59,829 nucleotides of DNA from Deltaproteobacteria bacterium (GTDB taxonomy: Bacteria; UBA10199; DSSB01; JACPFA01): positions 1 to 59,829 of the forward strand of contig JACPFA010000011.1 of the NCBI GenBank assembly GCA_016183235.1. Direction: 5' to 3'. Positions within the stretch are counted from its first letter, which is position 1. Every line of letters starts with the position of its first letter. The notes under the pieces are model-generated. The model worked only from the letters and a program-made list of their open reading frames with translations, ran no database searches and was not told where the DNA came from. The position numbers were made by a program, and so were the translations under genes. This document shows, piece after piece, positions 33,639 to 43,446 of this stretch.

Positions 33639-34242
33639 AATTTGTGGGCTTACTAATTTAGAAGATTGTTTAAATGCCATTGAAGCCGGTGCTGACTATT
33701 TGGGGTTTAACTTTTATCCAAAGTCTCCCCGTTATTTAAATCCAGAAATGGCTGCGGCGATTTTTCCGGATTTGCCTGGTGGTATTCCGAAGGTGGGGGT
33801 GTTTGTTAATGAGCCTCTGCATAAGGTCGTTGATTTGGCCATTCAATTAGAATTAGATTATCTTCAGTTTCATGGTGATGAAACGGCCGAAGAGCTCAAT
33901 GAGTTGGGGCGCCCCTGGTATAAGGCCATTCGCTTGCATCATGAAGCAGACTTAGAAAAAATTGCTAGCTACGATTGTGAATGGATCATGCTCGATGCTT
34001 ATAGTGCTAACCATTATGGTGGCACGGGGCAGGTTTGCGATTGGAATTTAGTGAATCAAGCAAAAAAGTTTGGCAAACCCATTATTTTAGCAGGTGGTTT
34101 AACGCCCGATAATGTAGAAAATGCCATTCAACAAACGCATCCCATGATGGTGGATGTGGCCAGTGGAGTTGAAGTGAGCCCGGGTGTTAAATTAAAAATC
34201 CGCATGCTTGATTTTATTAATCATGTTAAAGGGACGGGCTAA
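33625..34242 (+). CDS. trpF: phosphoribosylanthranilate isomerase
   Basis: 205 residues, TIM barrel. VKICGLTN with catalytic Cys7, YLGFNFYPKSPRYL, LQFHGDE, and MLDAYSANHYGGTGQVCDW (Asp general acid) identify it. The C-terminal DVASGVEVSPGVK binds phosphate. The stop codon coincides with the first base of the long palindrome that separates trpF from trpB. Confidence 0.95.
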   Translation: MVLVKICGLTNLEDCLNAIEAGADYLGFNFYPKSPRYLNPEMAAAIFPDLPGGIPKVGVFVNEPLHKVVDLAIQLELDYLQFHGDETAEELNELGRPWYKAIRLHHEADLEKIASYDCEWIMLDAYSANHYGGTGQVCDWNLVNQAKKFGKPIILAGGLTPDNVENAIQQTHPMMVDVASGVEVSPGVKLKIRMLDFINHVKGTG

Positions 34243-34420
34243 CTAAGAAGGACATAATCTACTACACATCTGACTTCGGCTCATGGCCTGCGACTTACGT
34301 CAGATTTCACAAAAAATTCATCGACGTAGCTTAGGCTACGCCTCCGAATTTTTTGCTCATCTTCCTTGTCTCGGCTCATGATCCTGTGTCATATGTGCAG
34401 TAGATTATGTCCTCCTTAGT
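34242..34420. repeat. long palindromic element (family C, copy 1) between trpF and trpB
   Basis: Arms of 22 nt (34242-34263, 34399-34420; ACTAAGAAGGACATAATC ...) are complementary at 21 positions. The inner part CTCATGGCCTGCGACTT, the stem AAAAAATTC/GAATTTTTT and TTGTCTCGGCTCATGATC are related to the element at 44870 read on the other strand, whose arms and inner stem differ but are again self-complementary. Confidence 0.9.
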
Positions 34421-34432
34421 ACGGGTGATCAA

Positions 34433-35623
34433 ATGAATCCTGACAAACATGGTCATTTTGGTGAATTTGGTGGCAAATTTGTGGCCGAAACTCTCATGCC
34501 GGCCTTGGCAGAATTAGAAGCGGCTTACCGGCGCTTTTCCAAAGATGCTGCTTTTAAAAAAACCTTTGCAGATTATGCTCGCCATTATGTGGGGCGGCCA
34601 ACTCCGCTGTATTTTGCAAAAAATTTAAGTGAACATTTAAAAGGCCCAAAAATTTATTTAAAGCGCGAAGACCTCTGTCACACCGGGGCGCACAAAGTTA
34701 ATAATACTTTAGGTCAAGTCTTGTTGGCCAAGCGCATGGGGAAAAAGCGCGTGATCGCTGAAACTGGTGCTGGCCAGCATGGGGTGGCTACCGCTACGAT
34801 GTGCGCCTTGCTCGACATCCCTTGTGAAGTTTATATGGGGGAAGAAGACATTCATCGCCAATCGTTGAACGTCTTTCGCATGAAACTTTTAGGGGCTAAG
34901 GTATTATCGGTTACCAGTGGAACACGCACCCTCAAAGACGCGCTCAATGAGGCCTTGCGTGATTGGATCACTAACATTCAAACCACTTATTATTGTTTAG
35001 GCACGGTCGCTGGCCCCCATCCTTATCCTGTGATGGTGCGCGATTTTCAAGCGGTGATTGGTCGTGAAGTCAAAAAACAACTTTTACAACAAGAAGGTCG
35101 CTTGCCCAATGCCCTCGTAGCCTGCGTGGGCGGTGGTTCTAATGCGATGGGGATTTTTTATCCTTTTATTAAAGATACCAAGGTCAAATTCATTGGTGTT
35201 GAAGCCGCGGGTTTGGGTTTGCACACCAAGCAACATGCAGCTACCTTGGTAAAAGGTGAAGTGGGCGTGTTGCATGGCAGTAAATCTTATCTATTACAAG
35301 ATGCCGATGGGCAGATTTTACCCACCCATTCTATTTCAGCGGGCCTTGATTACCCTGGCGTTGGGCCGGAGCATAGCTACCTTAAACAAACCGGCCGTGC
35401 TCAATATGTAGCCGTAACCGATGATGAAGCCATGGAAGGCTTTGATCTGCTCACTCGACTAGAAGGCATTTTGCCGGCCCTCGAATCGTCGCACGCCTTA
35501 GGTTATCTTAAAAAATTAGCCAAACAATTAGATAGGCGTGCGGTGGTGGTGGTGAATTTATCGGGAAGGGGAGACAAAGACATGGGAACTGTGGCTGAGT
35601 ATAAAAAAATTACTCTCGAATAA
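34433..35623 (+). CDS. trpB: tryptophan synthase beta chain
   Basis: 396 residues, PLP enzyme joining indole and serine. [13 protein letters not shown] contains the PLP lysine; [26 protein letters not shown] (phosphate cup) and [13 protein letters not shown] are diagnostic of the TrpB1 type. Normal length. It forms a tight pair with trpA (7-base gap). Confidence 0.97.
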   Translation: MNPDKHGHFGEFGGKFVAETLMPALAELEAAYRRFSKDAAFKKTFADYARHYVGRPTPLYFAKNLSEHLKGPKIYLKREDLCHTGAHKVNNTLGQVLLAKRMGKKRVIAETGAGQHGVATATMCALLDIPCEVYMGEEDIHRQSLNVFRMKLLGAKVLSVTSGTRTLKDALNEALRDWITNIQTTYYCLGTVAGPHPYPVMVRDFQAVIGREVKKQLLQQEGRLPNALVACVGGGSNAMGIFYPFIKDTKVKFIGVEAAGLGLHTKQHAATLVKGEVGVLHGSKSYLLQDADGQILPTHSISAGLDYPGVGPEHSYLKQTGRAQYVAVTDDEAMEGFDLLTRLEGILPALESSHALGYLKKLAKQLDRRAVVVVNLSGRGDKDMGTVAEYKKITLE

Positions 35624-35630
35624 TATTAAT

Positions 35631-36416
35631 ATGAATCGCATCGAAAAATTATTTTCTCAAAAAAAGAAAAAAGGCCAAAAAATTTTAGCAGGTTTTTTAA
35701 CTGCGGGCGATCCTCATCCTTCGGCGACTCTCAAATTTGTAGAAGCCTTAGAAAAAGGGGGGGTGGATCTTATTGAATTGGGCATGCCATTTTCTGATCC
35801 CATGGCCGATGGCCCGGTAATTCAACGGGCTGATGAGCGCGCCCTGAAGGCAAAGACTCATTTAAAAACGATTTTAGGTTTAGTGCAAAAAATTCGAGTT
35901 CTATCGCAGATTCCCATTCTTTTGATGGGTTACTATAATCCCATCTTCAAATTTGGCGTTAAGCATTTTGTGGCTAGTGCAAAAAAAGTTGGAGTGGATG
36001 GTTTGTTGATTGTGGATTTGCCCCCTGATGAAGCAAAAATTTTACACCAAGAATGTCGGCGCCACAACATCAACCTTATTTTTCTTTTAGCACCCACCAG
36101 TGACGAATCACGTATGCAGCAAGTTGCCAAGTTGGCTTCGGGTTTTATTTATTTTGTTTCACTCACCGGGATTACGGGCGCAAAACTTACCCAATCCGCA
36201 AAAATTTTTAGTTTAGTTCCCAAAATAAAAAAAATGTCGAAGTTACCGGTAATGGTGGGTTTTGGTATTAAAGATGTGGTTACGGCTAAGAAGTTGGCGA
36301 GGGTTGGGGATGGCATTGTAGTGGGGAGCGCCTTGGTGCAAATCATCGAAAAATTTTCTCCTAAAATAGCCGCCAAAAAGTTACAAACTTTCGCCCATCG
36401 TCTTAGTAAGGTCTGA
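35631..36416 (+). CDS. trpA: tryptophan synthase alpha chain
   Basis: 261 residues, TIM barrel that cleaves indole-3-glycerol phosphate. LIELGMPFSDPMADGPVIQ carries the catalytic Glu, and DLPPDEA, YFVSLTGITGAK and VGFGIKD are family motifs. Last gene of the trp set, which has the order trpE-G-D-C-F-B-A and is complete. Confidence 0.96.
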   Translation: MNRIEKLFSQKKKKGQKILAGFLTAGDPHPSATLKFVEALEKGGVDLIELGMPFSDPMADGPVIQRADERALKAKTHLKTILGLVQKIRVLSQIPILLMGYYNPIFKFGVKHFVASAKKVGVDGLLIVDLPPDEAKILHQECRRHNINLIFLLAPTSDESRMQQVAKLASGFIYFVSLTGITGAKLTQSAKIFSLVPKIKKMSKLPVMVGFGIKDVVTAKKLARVGDGIVVGSALVQIIEKFSPKIAAKKLQTFAHRLSKV

Positions 36417-36436
36417 ACCCAGCAGGGTTTCCCCTG

Positions 36437-36548
36437 TCATTGCGAGCGGTGTCATCCCCGCGAAGGCGGGGACCCATGATAACGAGCGTGGCAATCTCCA
36501 ACATTTTAAAATTGAAGATTGCTTCACCCTGCTGGGTTCGCAATGACA
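36437..36548. repeat. nested repeat: GTCATCC unit inside a TCATTGCGAG unit
   Basis: GTCATTGCGAGCG is interrupted at 36449-36482 by a GTCATCCCCGCGAAGGCGGGG unit. CGAGCG is present on both sides of that unit (36443-36448 and 36483-36488), after which the outer repeat resumes (TGGCAATCTCC...GGTTCGCAATGACA). This looks like insertion with a 6-bp target duplication. Confidence 0.72.
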
Positions 36549-36560
36549 GAAACTATCATA

Positions 36561-36617
36561 GGCCTCCCTTCTGCGCTACAGGTTCTCTATTGGCTTTGAG
36601 CCTACTTCGAAAAGACT
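36561..36617. repeat. half copy of the family B palindrome
   Basis: GCCTCCCTTCTGCGCTACAG followed by GGTTCTCTATTGGCTTTGAG and CTACTTCGAAAAGACTTCG matches the right end of the element at 26442 with a few changes. The left arm and centre are missing. The remaining ~200 bases up to the sigma-factor gene are AT-rich, with no gene and no promoter I can call with confidence. Confidence 0.8.
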
Positions 36618-36811
36618 TCGGGTAAATAGGTTATTTATAAAATACTTAATAATTACATATAATTATGTCATATTCTGACAAAAGCCTTTTGTACATAGAA
36701 TGGCTTGGGGCCAGGTCGAAATATTTTTAACTTCTTAAAACTTTTCAATACCTTAGCTCGTATTAACAGTAAGCTTGACGGCCTTGGGCTTGAAGCATAA
36801 GACATGAGGGT

Positions 36812-37408
36812 ATGAATGTGGAGCCAAGTGATGAAAGTCTTATGTTGGCCTTTCAAGCCGGCAAGCAAGAGGCCTTTGAAATTTTAGTTAAGCGGCATCA
36901 GCATAGCGTTTTCAATTTTATCTTTCGATTTATTGGTAACCGCGAAGAAGCCGAAGAGTTATTGCAAGAAGTCTTTGTTAGAATTTTTAAAAGTGTTGCT
37001 GAATATTCACCAGTAGGGAAGTTTAAGACTTGGTTGTTCACGGTAACACGTAATCTTTGTGTAGATCATTATCGAAAGAAACGGATCCGCAAAGTGCAAT
37101 CGCTCGATGAGGTGCAAGAAGATGGAGAGACACCGAGGTTAGAACAGGTTGAAAGTAAGAGCGTAGGGCCAGAAGTACAGAGCAGTGCCAATGAGTTAGA
37201 AAGAGTTTTAGAATGGGCATTAGCTCAGGTGAGTGAAGATCAACGCGAGGTTTTTTTGTTACGAGAAAAGTTTGGGTTTAAATTTGAAGAAATTGCCGAC
37301 ATGACAAAAGTTTCAGTTAATACGGTGAAGAGCCGGATGCGGTATGCCTTAGAGGGTTTAAAAAGAGCGATTGAAACAACTAAGTTCAAAGATTTAGTAA
37401 GAATATGA
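36812..37408 (+). CDS. ECF-type RNA polymerase sigma factor
   Basis: 198 residues. Region 2 (AFQAGKQEAFEILVKRHQ, EEAEELLQEVFVRIFKSV, FKTWLFTVTRNLCVDHYRK) and region 4 (QREVFLLREKFGFKFEEIA, VSVNTVKSRMRYALEGLKR) are linked by an acidic linker. This is the standard two-domain extracytoplasmic-function sigma. The stop overlaps the next gene, a membrane protein of anti-sigma type, by ATGA, so it is probably held inactive by that protein until an envelope signal arrives. Confidence 0.92.
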   Translation: MNVEPSDESLMLAFQAGKQEAFEILVKRHQHSVFNFIFRFIGNREEAEELLQEVFVRIFKSVAEYSPVGKFKTWLFTVTRNLCVDHYRKKRIRKVQSLDEVQEDGETPRLEQVESKSVGPEVQSSANELERVLEWALAQVSEDQREVFLLREKFGFKFEEIADMTKVSVNTVKSRMRYALEGLKRAIETTKFKDLVRI

Positions 37409-38094
37409 ATGATCGAATAGACGAACAACTAATTCAAGAAATGAGCAAGGTAGGTGCGTTATTTCACCAATTGCCAGATGTTGCGGTTTCTCCTTATTTA
37501 CATGTCAAAATTTTAGCCAAAGCAACCCGCCAGGCCTCTTTTGTAAAAAGAACCATGCGTTATGTTTTGCCCATTGCGGCGGCTGTGTTGTTGACCTTGG
37601 GCCTGCAAAATTTTCGTGCGCTGTTTAATAATACAACATCGACGACCCACGTGAGCGAAAATACCACGCATAAGGTTGTTAGCGCGTTACCAACGCCGGT
37701 GAGTAATCAAGATTTAAATTTTGTAGTGCCGAATAGGGGGATTTCTCTAGCCAGCTTTGGAGACCAAGAAGACCCTATTGATACTATGGCGATGGATCCC
37801 CAATTGACCGCTCGAGATTTAAACCCCATGGTCATGGAATATATGGCGACCTTTAAATTTCAGCAGGCCTTACGGTTCAGGGCCAAGGGTGATTATGAAG
37901 GTGTGGCTGAGTTATTAGAAAGAATTTTAAAAGAACATCCAACTTATTCACGCAATGCCGATGTTTTAACGATTCGCATTGATGCCTTGTTTCGCTTGGG
38001 CAAAAATTATGAAGCCTTGCAAGAATTTTCCTACCTAAAAAGCGTGGACTCCCAACGAGCTCAAATATTACAAGAACGCTGGTTAAAAAATTAA
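37405..38094 (+). CDS. anti-sigma-factor-like membrane protein with periplasmic helical-repeat domain
   Basis: 229 residues. A cytoplasmic N-terminus of ~50 residues (EQLIQEMSKVGALFHQLPDV) is followed by one transmembrane helix (about 53-68, VLPIAAAVLLTLGLQNF), a Thr/Ser-rich linker and a periplasmic domain with TPR-like helices (FQQALRFRAKGDYEGVAELL, LFRLGKNYEALQEF). No zinc-binding HxxxCxxC anti-sigma motif is visible. The role is inferred from coupling with the sigma gene. Its stop codon lies inside the arm of a long palindrome. Confidence 0.75.
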   Translation: MNDRIDEQLIQEMSKVGALFHQLPDVAVSPYLHVKILAKATRQASFVKRTMRYVLPIAAAVLLTLGLQNFRALFNNTTSTTHVSENTTHKVVSALPTPVSNQDLNFVVPNRGISLASFGDQEDPIDTMAMDPQLTARDLNPMVMEYMATFKFQQALRFRAKGDYEGVAELLERILKEHPTYSRNADVLTIRIDALFRLGKNYEALQEFSYLKSVDSQRAQILQERWLKN

Positions 38095-38327
38095 AGAGAA
38101 GAGTTGGGGGTAGGCCTTCATGAAACCCGTGCGGAGTTTATCCTGAGCATAGCGAAGGACTCCTCGTATCCGCATCAAAAAAATGTTGGTTTGTTTAGGA
38201 GTTAGTGTATTCCCTCTGGTCATACCCTAACTCCTACAAACCATACATTTTTTTGATGCTCATGACTCGTCGCTCTCGCACAAAGGGTTTCGTGAAGGCC
38301 TGCCCCCAACTCTTCTCTTTAATTTTT
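38086..38327. repeat. long palindrome spanning the gap between two convergent genes
   Basis: Arms of 43 nt (38086-38128 and 38285-38327) are complementary at 41 positions; both mismatches would be G-U pairs in RNA. The left arm contains the stop codon of the anti-sigma-like gene, and the right arm ends at the stop of the convergent gene. Inside are smaller stems (AGGAGTTAG/CTAACTCCT; GCATCAAAAAAATG/CATTTTTTTGATGC). Confidence 0.9.
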
Positions 38328-38989
38328 CAAATACGGCTAGCACTACGAGGATGGGAATGGAGAAATTCTAACTCAGCAGGGGTCAGGTCGAGTGGGTCTT
38401 GGCCTTGAATGTGCATTTCAAGGTAGGTAAGTTGATCATTACCCCAAAATAGTTCCCCATCTATTATAAACGTTGGTACTCCAAATACGCCCTGGGCAAT
38501 GGCATCTGAGGTTTCGGATTTTAGTTTTTCTTTAATAGCCGGGTCTTGGATCTTTTCTAATAATTTTGAAGTAGGCAATTGAGCTTCGTCTAAAATTTTG
38601 GTCAGTTCTTCTACCGTGCTAATATCGCGGCCTTGGCCCCAACTGGCTTGCCAAAGCGTGTTGATCACTTGCGTCTGCTGATCGCCCGCCGTTTCTTTTA
38701 AAGAAAGTCGCAAAGGCATGAGCGGATTAAAAGGGTGACTCTTGGGCAATCGAAAGGGGATGTTATGGGTTTTTGCAAAGCGATAGGTGTCTTTAAAGAC
38801 AAACTCCCGCTTGGGCGGAATTTCTGCCGGCCCCAATTGTTTCCAGTGGTTCAGTAGACCCGCTAACAGAATGGGGTGATTTTTAAGATTGCAACCATAT
38901 TGGTTACAAAGTTTCTGCACCCGCAACCAAGCCAGATAAGCGTAGGGAGATAAGTAATCAAAATAAAAATTAATTTCTGCTTTACGCAT
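38327..38989 (-). CDS. 2-hydroxychromene-2-carboxylate isomerase / DsbA-like thioredoxin-fold protein
   Basis: 220 residues. FYFDYLSPYAYLAWLR at the N-terminus has the active-site Ser (SPYAY) of the glutathione-dependent HCCA isomerase/kappa-GST group. The helical insertion and VFGVPTFIIDGELFWGNDQL at the C-terminal thioredoxin part fit as well. The substrate is uncertain: outside naphthalene pathways these proteins have unknown roles. No signal peptide. Confidence 0.83.
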   Translation of the reverse strand: MRKAEINFYFDYLSPYAYLAWLRVQKLCNQYGCNLKNHPILLAGLLNHWKQLGPAEIPPKREFVFKDTYRFAKTHNIPFRLPKSHPFNPLMPLRLSLKETAGDQQTQVINTLWQASWGQGRDISTVEELTKILDEAQLPTSKLLEKIQDPAIKEKLKSETSDAIAQGVFGVPTFIIDGELFWGNDQLTYLEMHIQGQDPLDLTPAELEFLHSHPRSASRI

Positions 38990-39017
38990 AAGCCTCAGTT
39001 ACAGGATAATGCTATAT

Positions 39018-39107
39018 GTTGTCATTGCGAGTCCAGCAGGGCGAAGCAATCTTCAGTTTTATAAAATTGAAGATCGCCACGGGCCTGAAGGCCCTCGCGA
39101 TGACGGC
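39018..39107. repeat. TCATTGCGAG-type palindrome
   Basis: GTCATTGCGAGTCCAGCAGG ... GCAATCTTCAGTTTTA faces TAAAATTGAAGATCGC ... CTCGCGATGAC. Lies between the divergent isomerase and TPR lipoprotein genes. Confidence 0.82.
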
Positions 39108-39124
39108 AATCTTAGGGGGCATTT

Positions 39125-39790
39125 ATGAAAATTGTAAATAGTTTTTTAATTCTTTTTATTTTTAGCTTAGGCTGTTCTGGCAAATCAAATGAAAACTTTT
39201 CTTCTCAAACTGCCAAACTCGATCCGGTGCAAGCCAAACAACACTATGATGTGGGCAGGAAATTTCAATCGGAGGCCTTGGCCGGGAAATCAGATTTAAT
39301 GGAAAAGGCCTTGGCCGAATTTAATTCGGCGATTCAACTCGATCCCAGTCAAGTCGATTATTACTTTGCCAGGGGTGTGGCCTATCGTGAAAAACAAGCC
39401 TGGGACCAGGCCTTGGCCGATTTTGAAAAGACCATTGCCATGGATCCAAAACATTTTAAAGGGGTCTATAATTTGGGTCGAGTATGGGATGAAAAGGGCA
39501 ACACCGACAAGGCCTTGGAATATTATCAAAAAGCAGCCCTTGTTAAACCCGACCTCGCCCCGGCTTATTACAGCATGGGTTTGATGTACGGCAAAAAGGG
39601 CATGACCGAGCAAGAAGGCGAGGCCTACAAAAAGGCCATCAAACTGGATGGCACAGTCGTAGAGGCTCACTATAATTTAGGGCTTTGGTATATTAAAAAG
39701 GGCCAACATGCGGAAGCCAAAAAAGAGCTTGAGGCATTAGAGCATCTTGAATCGGCCTATGCCGATCGGTTGAGGGGTATGATTAAATAA
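39125..39790 (+). CDS. TPR-repeat lipoprotein
   Basis: 221 residues. The signal peptide ends in FSLGC, a good lipobox with Cys17, so it is probably anchored in the outer membrane. From about residue 58 there are four to five tetratricopeptide repeats (ALAEFNSAIQLDPSQVDYYF, ALADFEKTIAMDPKHFKGVY, ALEYYQKAALVKPDLAPAYY, GEAYKKAIKLDGTVVEAHY). A scaffold for protein-protein contacts; the partner is unknown. Confidence 0.87.
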   Translation: MKIVNSFLILFIFSLGCSGKSNENFSSQTAKLDPVQAKQHYDVGRKFQSEALAGKSDLMEKALAEFNSAIQLDPSQVDYYFARGVAYREKQAWDQALADFEKTIAMDPKHFKGVYNLGRVWDEKGNTDKALEYYQKAALVKPDLAPAYYSMGLMYGKKGMTEQEGEAYKKAIKLDGTVVEAHYNLGLWYIKKGQHAEAKKELEALEHLESAYADRLRGMIK

Positions 39791-39844
39791 ATGGGTTTTA
39801 AAATATCACTTGATGATTTGTCATTCCTTTTCTAATGCTTTTGC

Positions 39845-42319
39845 ATGAGTTTACCCAAAGACTACCAGCCACAAACGATCGAATCCAAATGGCAAAAATT
39901 TTGGCAACAAAATAACACTTTTGCGGTTAAGGCAGATCCCAAAAAACCTAAGTACTATTTATTAGAAATGTTTCCCTATCCCTCGGGGAAAATTCACATG
40001 GGCCATGTGCGCAATTATTCCATTGGCGACGTGATGGCGCGCTTTCTTACCATGCGGGGTTATAATGTGTTGCACCCCATGGGATGGGATGCCTTTGGCA
40101 TGCCGGCTGAAAACGCGGCTATTGAACGAAAGATTCACCCTGCGGAGTGGACCGAATCCAACATTGCTTATATGCGACAGCAATTAACCGCCATGGGGTT
40201 TAGCTATGATTGGCAACGGGAGGTTACGACCTTTGCTCCCGACTATTATCGTTGGGAACAGGCTTTTTTTATTCAAATGGTTGAAAAGGGCTTGGCGTAT
40301 AAAAAGAAGAGCTTGGTCAATTGGTGTGAAAAGTGCGAAACGGTTTTGGCCAATGAGCAAGTGGAGCAGGGCCGCTGTTGGCGCTGCGAAACGACCATTA
40401 TGCTCAAACCACTAGCGCAATGGTTTTTTAAAATTACCCACTATGCCGAAGAATTGTTGCAAAAAACCTATGAGCTAAAAGGTTGGCCCGAGCGGGTCTT
40501 GACCATGCAACGGGAATGGATTGGCAAATCGCAGGGGGCCAATGTTTTTTTTACGGTTGAAGGCAGCGATGAGAAAATCGAGATTTTTACAACCCGCCCC
40601 GACACCCTTTATGGCGTGACTTTTTTATCTTTGGCAGCAAGCCATCCCTTAATCGACCGTTGGTTGCCAGACCTTAAGTCAGCCCAAGAGATCAAAATTT
40701 TTCGTGAGCGGGCCGCCTCGATCGACCGCGACAAACGCCTGTCTGATGATTATGAAAAAGAAGGGATTTTTCTCGACCGCTATGCAATTCACCCTTTGAC
40801 GGGTGAAAAAGTCCCCATCTATGCAGCGAATTTTGTATTGATGGACTATGGTACGGGGGCCGTGATGGCCGTGCCAGCTCATGACCAGCGCGATTTTGAG
40901 TTTGCTAAAAAATATAACTTACCCATCAAGGTGGTTATTGAACAACCCAATAACCCCCAAAATTTAACGGCTGCCTATGAAGAACCTGGCACCATGGTCA
41001 ACTCTCAAGAATTTGACGATCTTCCTAGTGAAGAGGGCAAGAAAAAGATTGTTGAAAAATTAGAACAGCAAAAAGTTGGGGCAGGCACCGTTACCTATAA
41101 ACTACGTGACTGGGGCATTTCCCGGCAGCGTTATTGGGGGACCCCCATCCCTATGTTAGAGTGCCCCCACTGTGGGGTGGTGCCAGAAAAGCTTGAAAAC
41201 CTTCCGGTCAAATTACCGCTGGATGTTGAATTTACCGGTGAAGGTGGGTCGCCTCTTGCCAAACACCAAAGTTTTGTTCAAGCCCAATGCCCGCAATGTC
41301 AAGGGCTAGCGCGTCGCGATACCGACACGATGGATACCTTTATTAATTCTTCCTGGTATTTTTTGCGTTACTGTTCGCCAAGCGAAACTCAAAGCCCCTT
41401 TGATCCCAAACAAGTTCAATATTGGATGCCGGTGGATCAATACATTGGGGGCATTGAACATGCGGTGTTGCATCTTTTGTATGCGCGGTTTTTTACCAAA
41501 GTATTGCGCGATTTAGGTTACGTTAAAATCGATGAACCTTTTCAAAATTTACTCACCCAAGGGATGGTGATCAAAGATGGTGCCAAGATGAGCAAGAGTA
41601 AAGGCAACGTGGTCGACCCTCAATATTTAATTGAAAAATATGGGGCCGATACCGCGCGACTTTTTTCTTTATTTGCTGCACCCCCCGAGCGTGATCTGGA
41701 TTGGAACGACCAAGGGGTCGAGGGTTCGTTTCGTTTTTTGAATCGGGTATGGCGGCTTTATGGCGAATTGATTCCCTTGGCGGTGAAGAGTGACAATACG
41801 GCCCATCCCAGTAACCCGGCGTTGCATGAGTTATATCAACAAATGCATATCACCATCAAAAAAGTGACCGAAGATTTAGAGAAAAATTTTCATTTTAATA
41901 CGGCCATTTCAGCCATCATGATTTTAGTGAATACCTTGCAAAGCCTTTCGCCATCGTTGTTGGTGAGCCCACAAGATAAAAAATTTTTATTCACTCTCCT
42001 CAAAAATCTTTGCCTTTTATTGTCGCCTTTTGTGCCTCACTTTGCTGAAGAACTTTGGACAACCCTAACCGGTGATGAAAGTTTAAGCGGAGTGGCTTGG
42101 CCCACCCATGATGATCAAGCCACGGTAAAAGACCAAATCACGGTGGTCGTGCAAGTTAATGGCAAGGTGCGAGCCAAGCTAGAAGTAAAACGGGGTATTG
42201 TCGAATCAGAAATTGTTGCCCTGGCCAAATCGAATCCAAAAGTCCGGCCTTACTTGGAAGGTAAGGTTCTTAAAAAGGCCATTTATGTACCCGAGAAACT
42301 AGTAAGCTTGGTGGTTTAA
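39845..42319 (+). CDS. leuS: leucine--tRNA ligase
   Basis: 824 residues, bacterial LeuRS. HIGH-type motif [20 protein letters not shown]; zinc ligands CEKC...CWRC; the editing domain with TTRPDTLYG and [25 protein letters not shown] in [15 protein letters not shown]; and the C-terminal [18 protein letters not shown] overlap with holA, a frequent leuS neighbour (lptE, often between them, is absent). Confidence 0.97.
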   Translation: MSLPKDYQPQTIESKWQKFWQQNNTFAVKADPKKPKYYLLEMFPYPSGKIHMGHVRNYSIGDVMARFLTMRGYNVLHPMGWDAFGMPAENAAIERKIHPAEWTESNIAYMRQQLTAMGFSYDWQREVTTFAPDYYRWEQAFFIQMVEKGLAYKKKSLVNWCEKCETVLANEQVEQGRCWRCETTIMLKPLAQWFFKITHYAEELLQKTYELKGWPERVLTMQREWIGKSQGANVFFTVEGSDEKIEIFTTRPDTLYGVTFLSLAASHPLIDRWLPDLKSAQEIKIFRERAASIDRDKRLSDDYEKEGIFLDRYAIHPLTGEKVPIYAANFVLMDYGTGAVMAVPAHDQRDFEFAKKYNLPIKVVIEQPNNPQNLTAAYEEPGTMVNSQEFDDLPSEEGKKKIVEKLEQQKVGAGTVTYKLRDWGISRQRYWGTPIPMLECPHCGVVPEKLENLPVKLPLDVEFTGEGGSPLAKHQSFVQAQCPQCQGLARRDTDTMDTFINSSWYFLRYCSPSETQSPFDPKQVQYWMPVDQYIGGIEHAVLHLLYARFFTKVLRDLGYVKIDEPFQNLLTQGMVIKDGAKMSKSKGNVVDPQYLIEKYGADTARLFSLFAAPPERDLDWNDQGVEGSFRFLNRVWRLYGELIPLAVKSDNTAHPSNPALHELYQQMHITIKKVTEDLEKNFHFNTAISAIMILVNTLQSLSPSLLVSPQDKKFLFTLLKNLCLLLSPFVPHFAEELWTTLTGDESLSGVAWPTHDDQATVKDQITVVVQVNGKVRAKLEVKRGIVESEIVALAKSNPKVRPYLEGKVLKKAIYVPEKLVSLVV

Positions 42320-43257
42320 TGTCTACTTTAAAACCAGTCTACCTCTTAGAAGGCTCCGAAAGTTACTTGCGGGAGCAATGGATTTTGCAATTAAAAGCCA
42401 AAGTATTACCTAAAGGGATGGAAAGTTTAAATTTTGGCCGATGGGTAAAAGGGGATAATACTTTGGAAGAAGTTTTGCGTGAGGCCAAAGACTACCCTTG
42501 TATGGCTACTTATCGGGTATGCTTATTATCTAGTGTCGACAGGGCAGACAAAAAAGAATCAGCATTGATCATAGAATATCTTAAACGCCCGGTGCCCACT
42601 ACGGTATGTATTTTAGTGAGTGAAGGTTTAGATAAACGCACCAGCCTTGCCAAAACCATCTATCAAACGGCAGAAGTTATTGCCTGCACGCCCTTAAGTG
42701 AGGCAGAAATACTAAAATTTATTCAAGCCGAGTTTAAACAACAGGGTAGGTCCGTGAGCGCCGATGCGGTTCAACTGATTATCGAGCAAATGGGCAATCA
42801 TTTGTGGGCCATTAAAAATTTTATTGCTCAAGTGATTACTTATGCTGGCCAAGTTAACGCCATTACCGCTTCGTATGTGGGGGAATTAATCTTTCAAGTT
42901 AAAGAAGAAAACATTTTTGACTTTGTCGAAGCCGTTACCATGGGTGAGGCATTAAAGATTGAGCAACGCTTAAAAGCCTTAGTCGCCAGTGGCGAAGCCT
43001 ATGTAAAAATTTTAAGCCTGTTACTGAGGCATTTTAATATTTTATTATTTTTGAAAAAAGAAGGGGCAAGTGAAGTGCAGCGGTTTTTCCCCATGCCTCA
43101 TGCAGCGTTAAGCCGCTACCAACAACAGCTGCAGCAATTAGGGGCGCGCTTACAACCAAGCGTGATTACAAAATTACAACGTTTAGATCAAATCTTAAAA
43201 AGTGAACGAGAAGGGGAGCGGCGATTTCGCCTTGAACTCAAGAGCCTATCTAATTAA
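42319..43257 (+). CDS. holA: DNA polymerase III subunit delta
   Basis: 312 residues. Clamp-loader delta subunit: an N-terminal AAA-like domain without a nucleotide-binding site (VYLLEGSESYLREQWILQLK, YRVCLLSSVDRADK) and a C-terminal helical collar (EENIFDFVEAVTMGEALKIE, ILSLLLRHFNILLFLK, RRFRLELKSLS). The start overlaps the leuS stop. Confidence 0.88.
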   Translation: MSTLKPVYLLEGSESYLREQWILQLKAKVLPKGMESLNFGRWVKGDNTLEEVLREAKDYPCMATYRVCLLSSVDRADKKESALIIEYLKRPVPTTVCILVSEGLDKRTSLAKTIYQTAEVIACTPLSEAEILKFIQAEFKQQGRSVSADAVQLIIEQMGNHLWAIKNFIAQVITYAGQVNAITASYVGELIFQVKEENIFDFVEAVTMGEALKIEQRLKALVASGEAYVKILSLLLRHFNILLFLKKEGASEVQRFFPMPHAALSRYQQQLQQLGARLQPSVITKLQRLDQILKSEREGERRFRLELKSLSN

Positions 43258-43263
43258 TTTCCC

Positions 43264-43332
43264 TGTCATTGCGGTCCACGTCATCCCGGGCCAAGACCTG
43301 AGGATCCATGATGGCGAAGCAATCTCTATTTG
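43264..43332. repeat. nested GTCATTGCG / GTCATCCCGGG repeat
   Basis: GTCATTGCGGTCCAC is followed by GTCATCCCGGGCC ... GATCCATGATGG and then GCGAAGCAATCTC. This is the same order as at 26346 and 36437: a GTCATCC unit placed inside a TCATTGCG...GAAGCAATCTC unit. Confidence 0.75.
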
Positions 43333-43446
43333 TTTCAGGTTTTGTCATTTTTCTCACTAAAAACAAAAAACTTGATTTAGTGTGGCTTTTTGGGTAATCA
43401 TAAACCTACACCAAAAAAGAATTTATGGATTTGGTGTGGAATAAAA

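Noticed and set aside
36640-36811. Sigma-70 promoter for the ECF sigma gene
   Set aside because: CTGACA and TAGAAT are present but only 15 bases apart, and other pairings are equally weak, so no promoter was called.
8201-43332. CRISPR array from recurring TCATTGCGAG units
   Set aside because: The units are scattered, palindromic, variable in length and in both orientations; there are no regular spacers and no cas genes.
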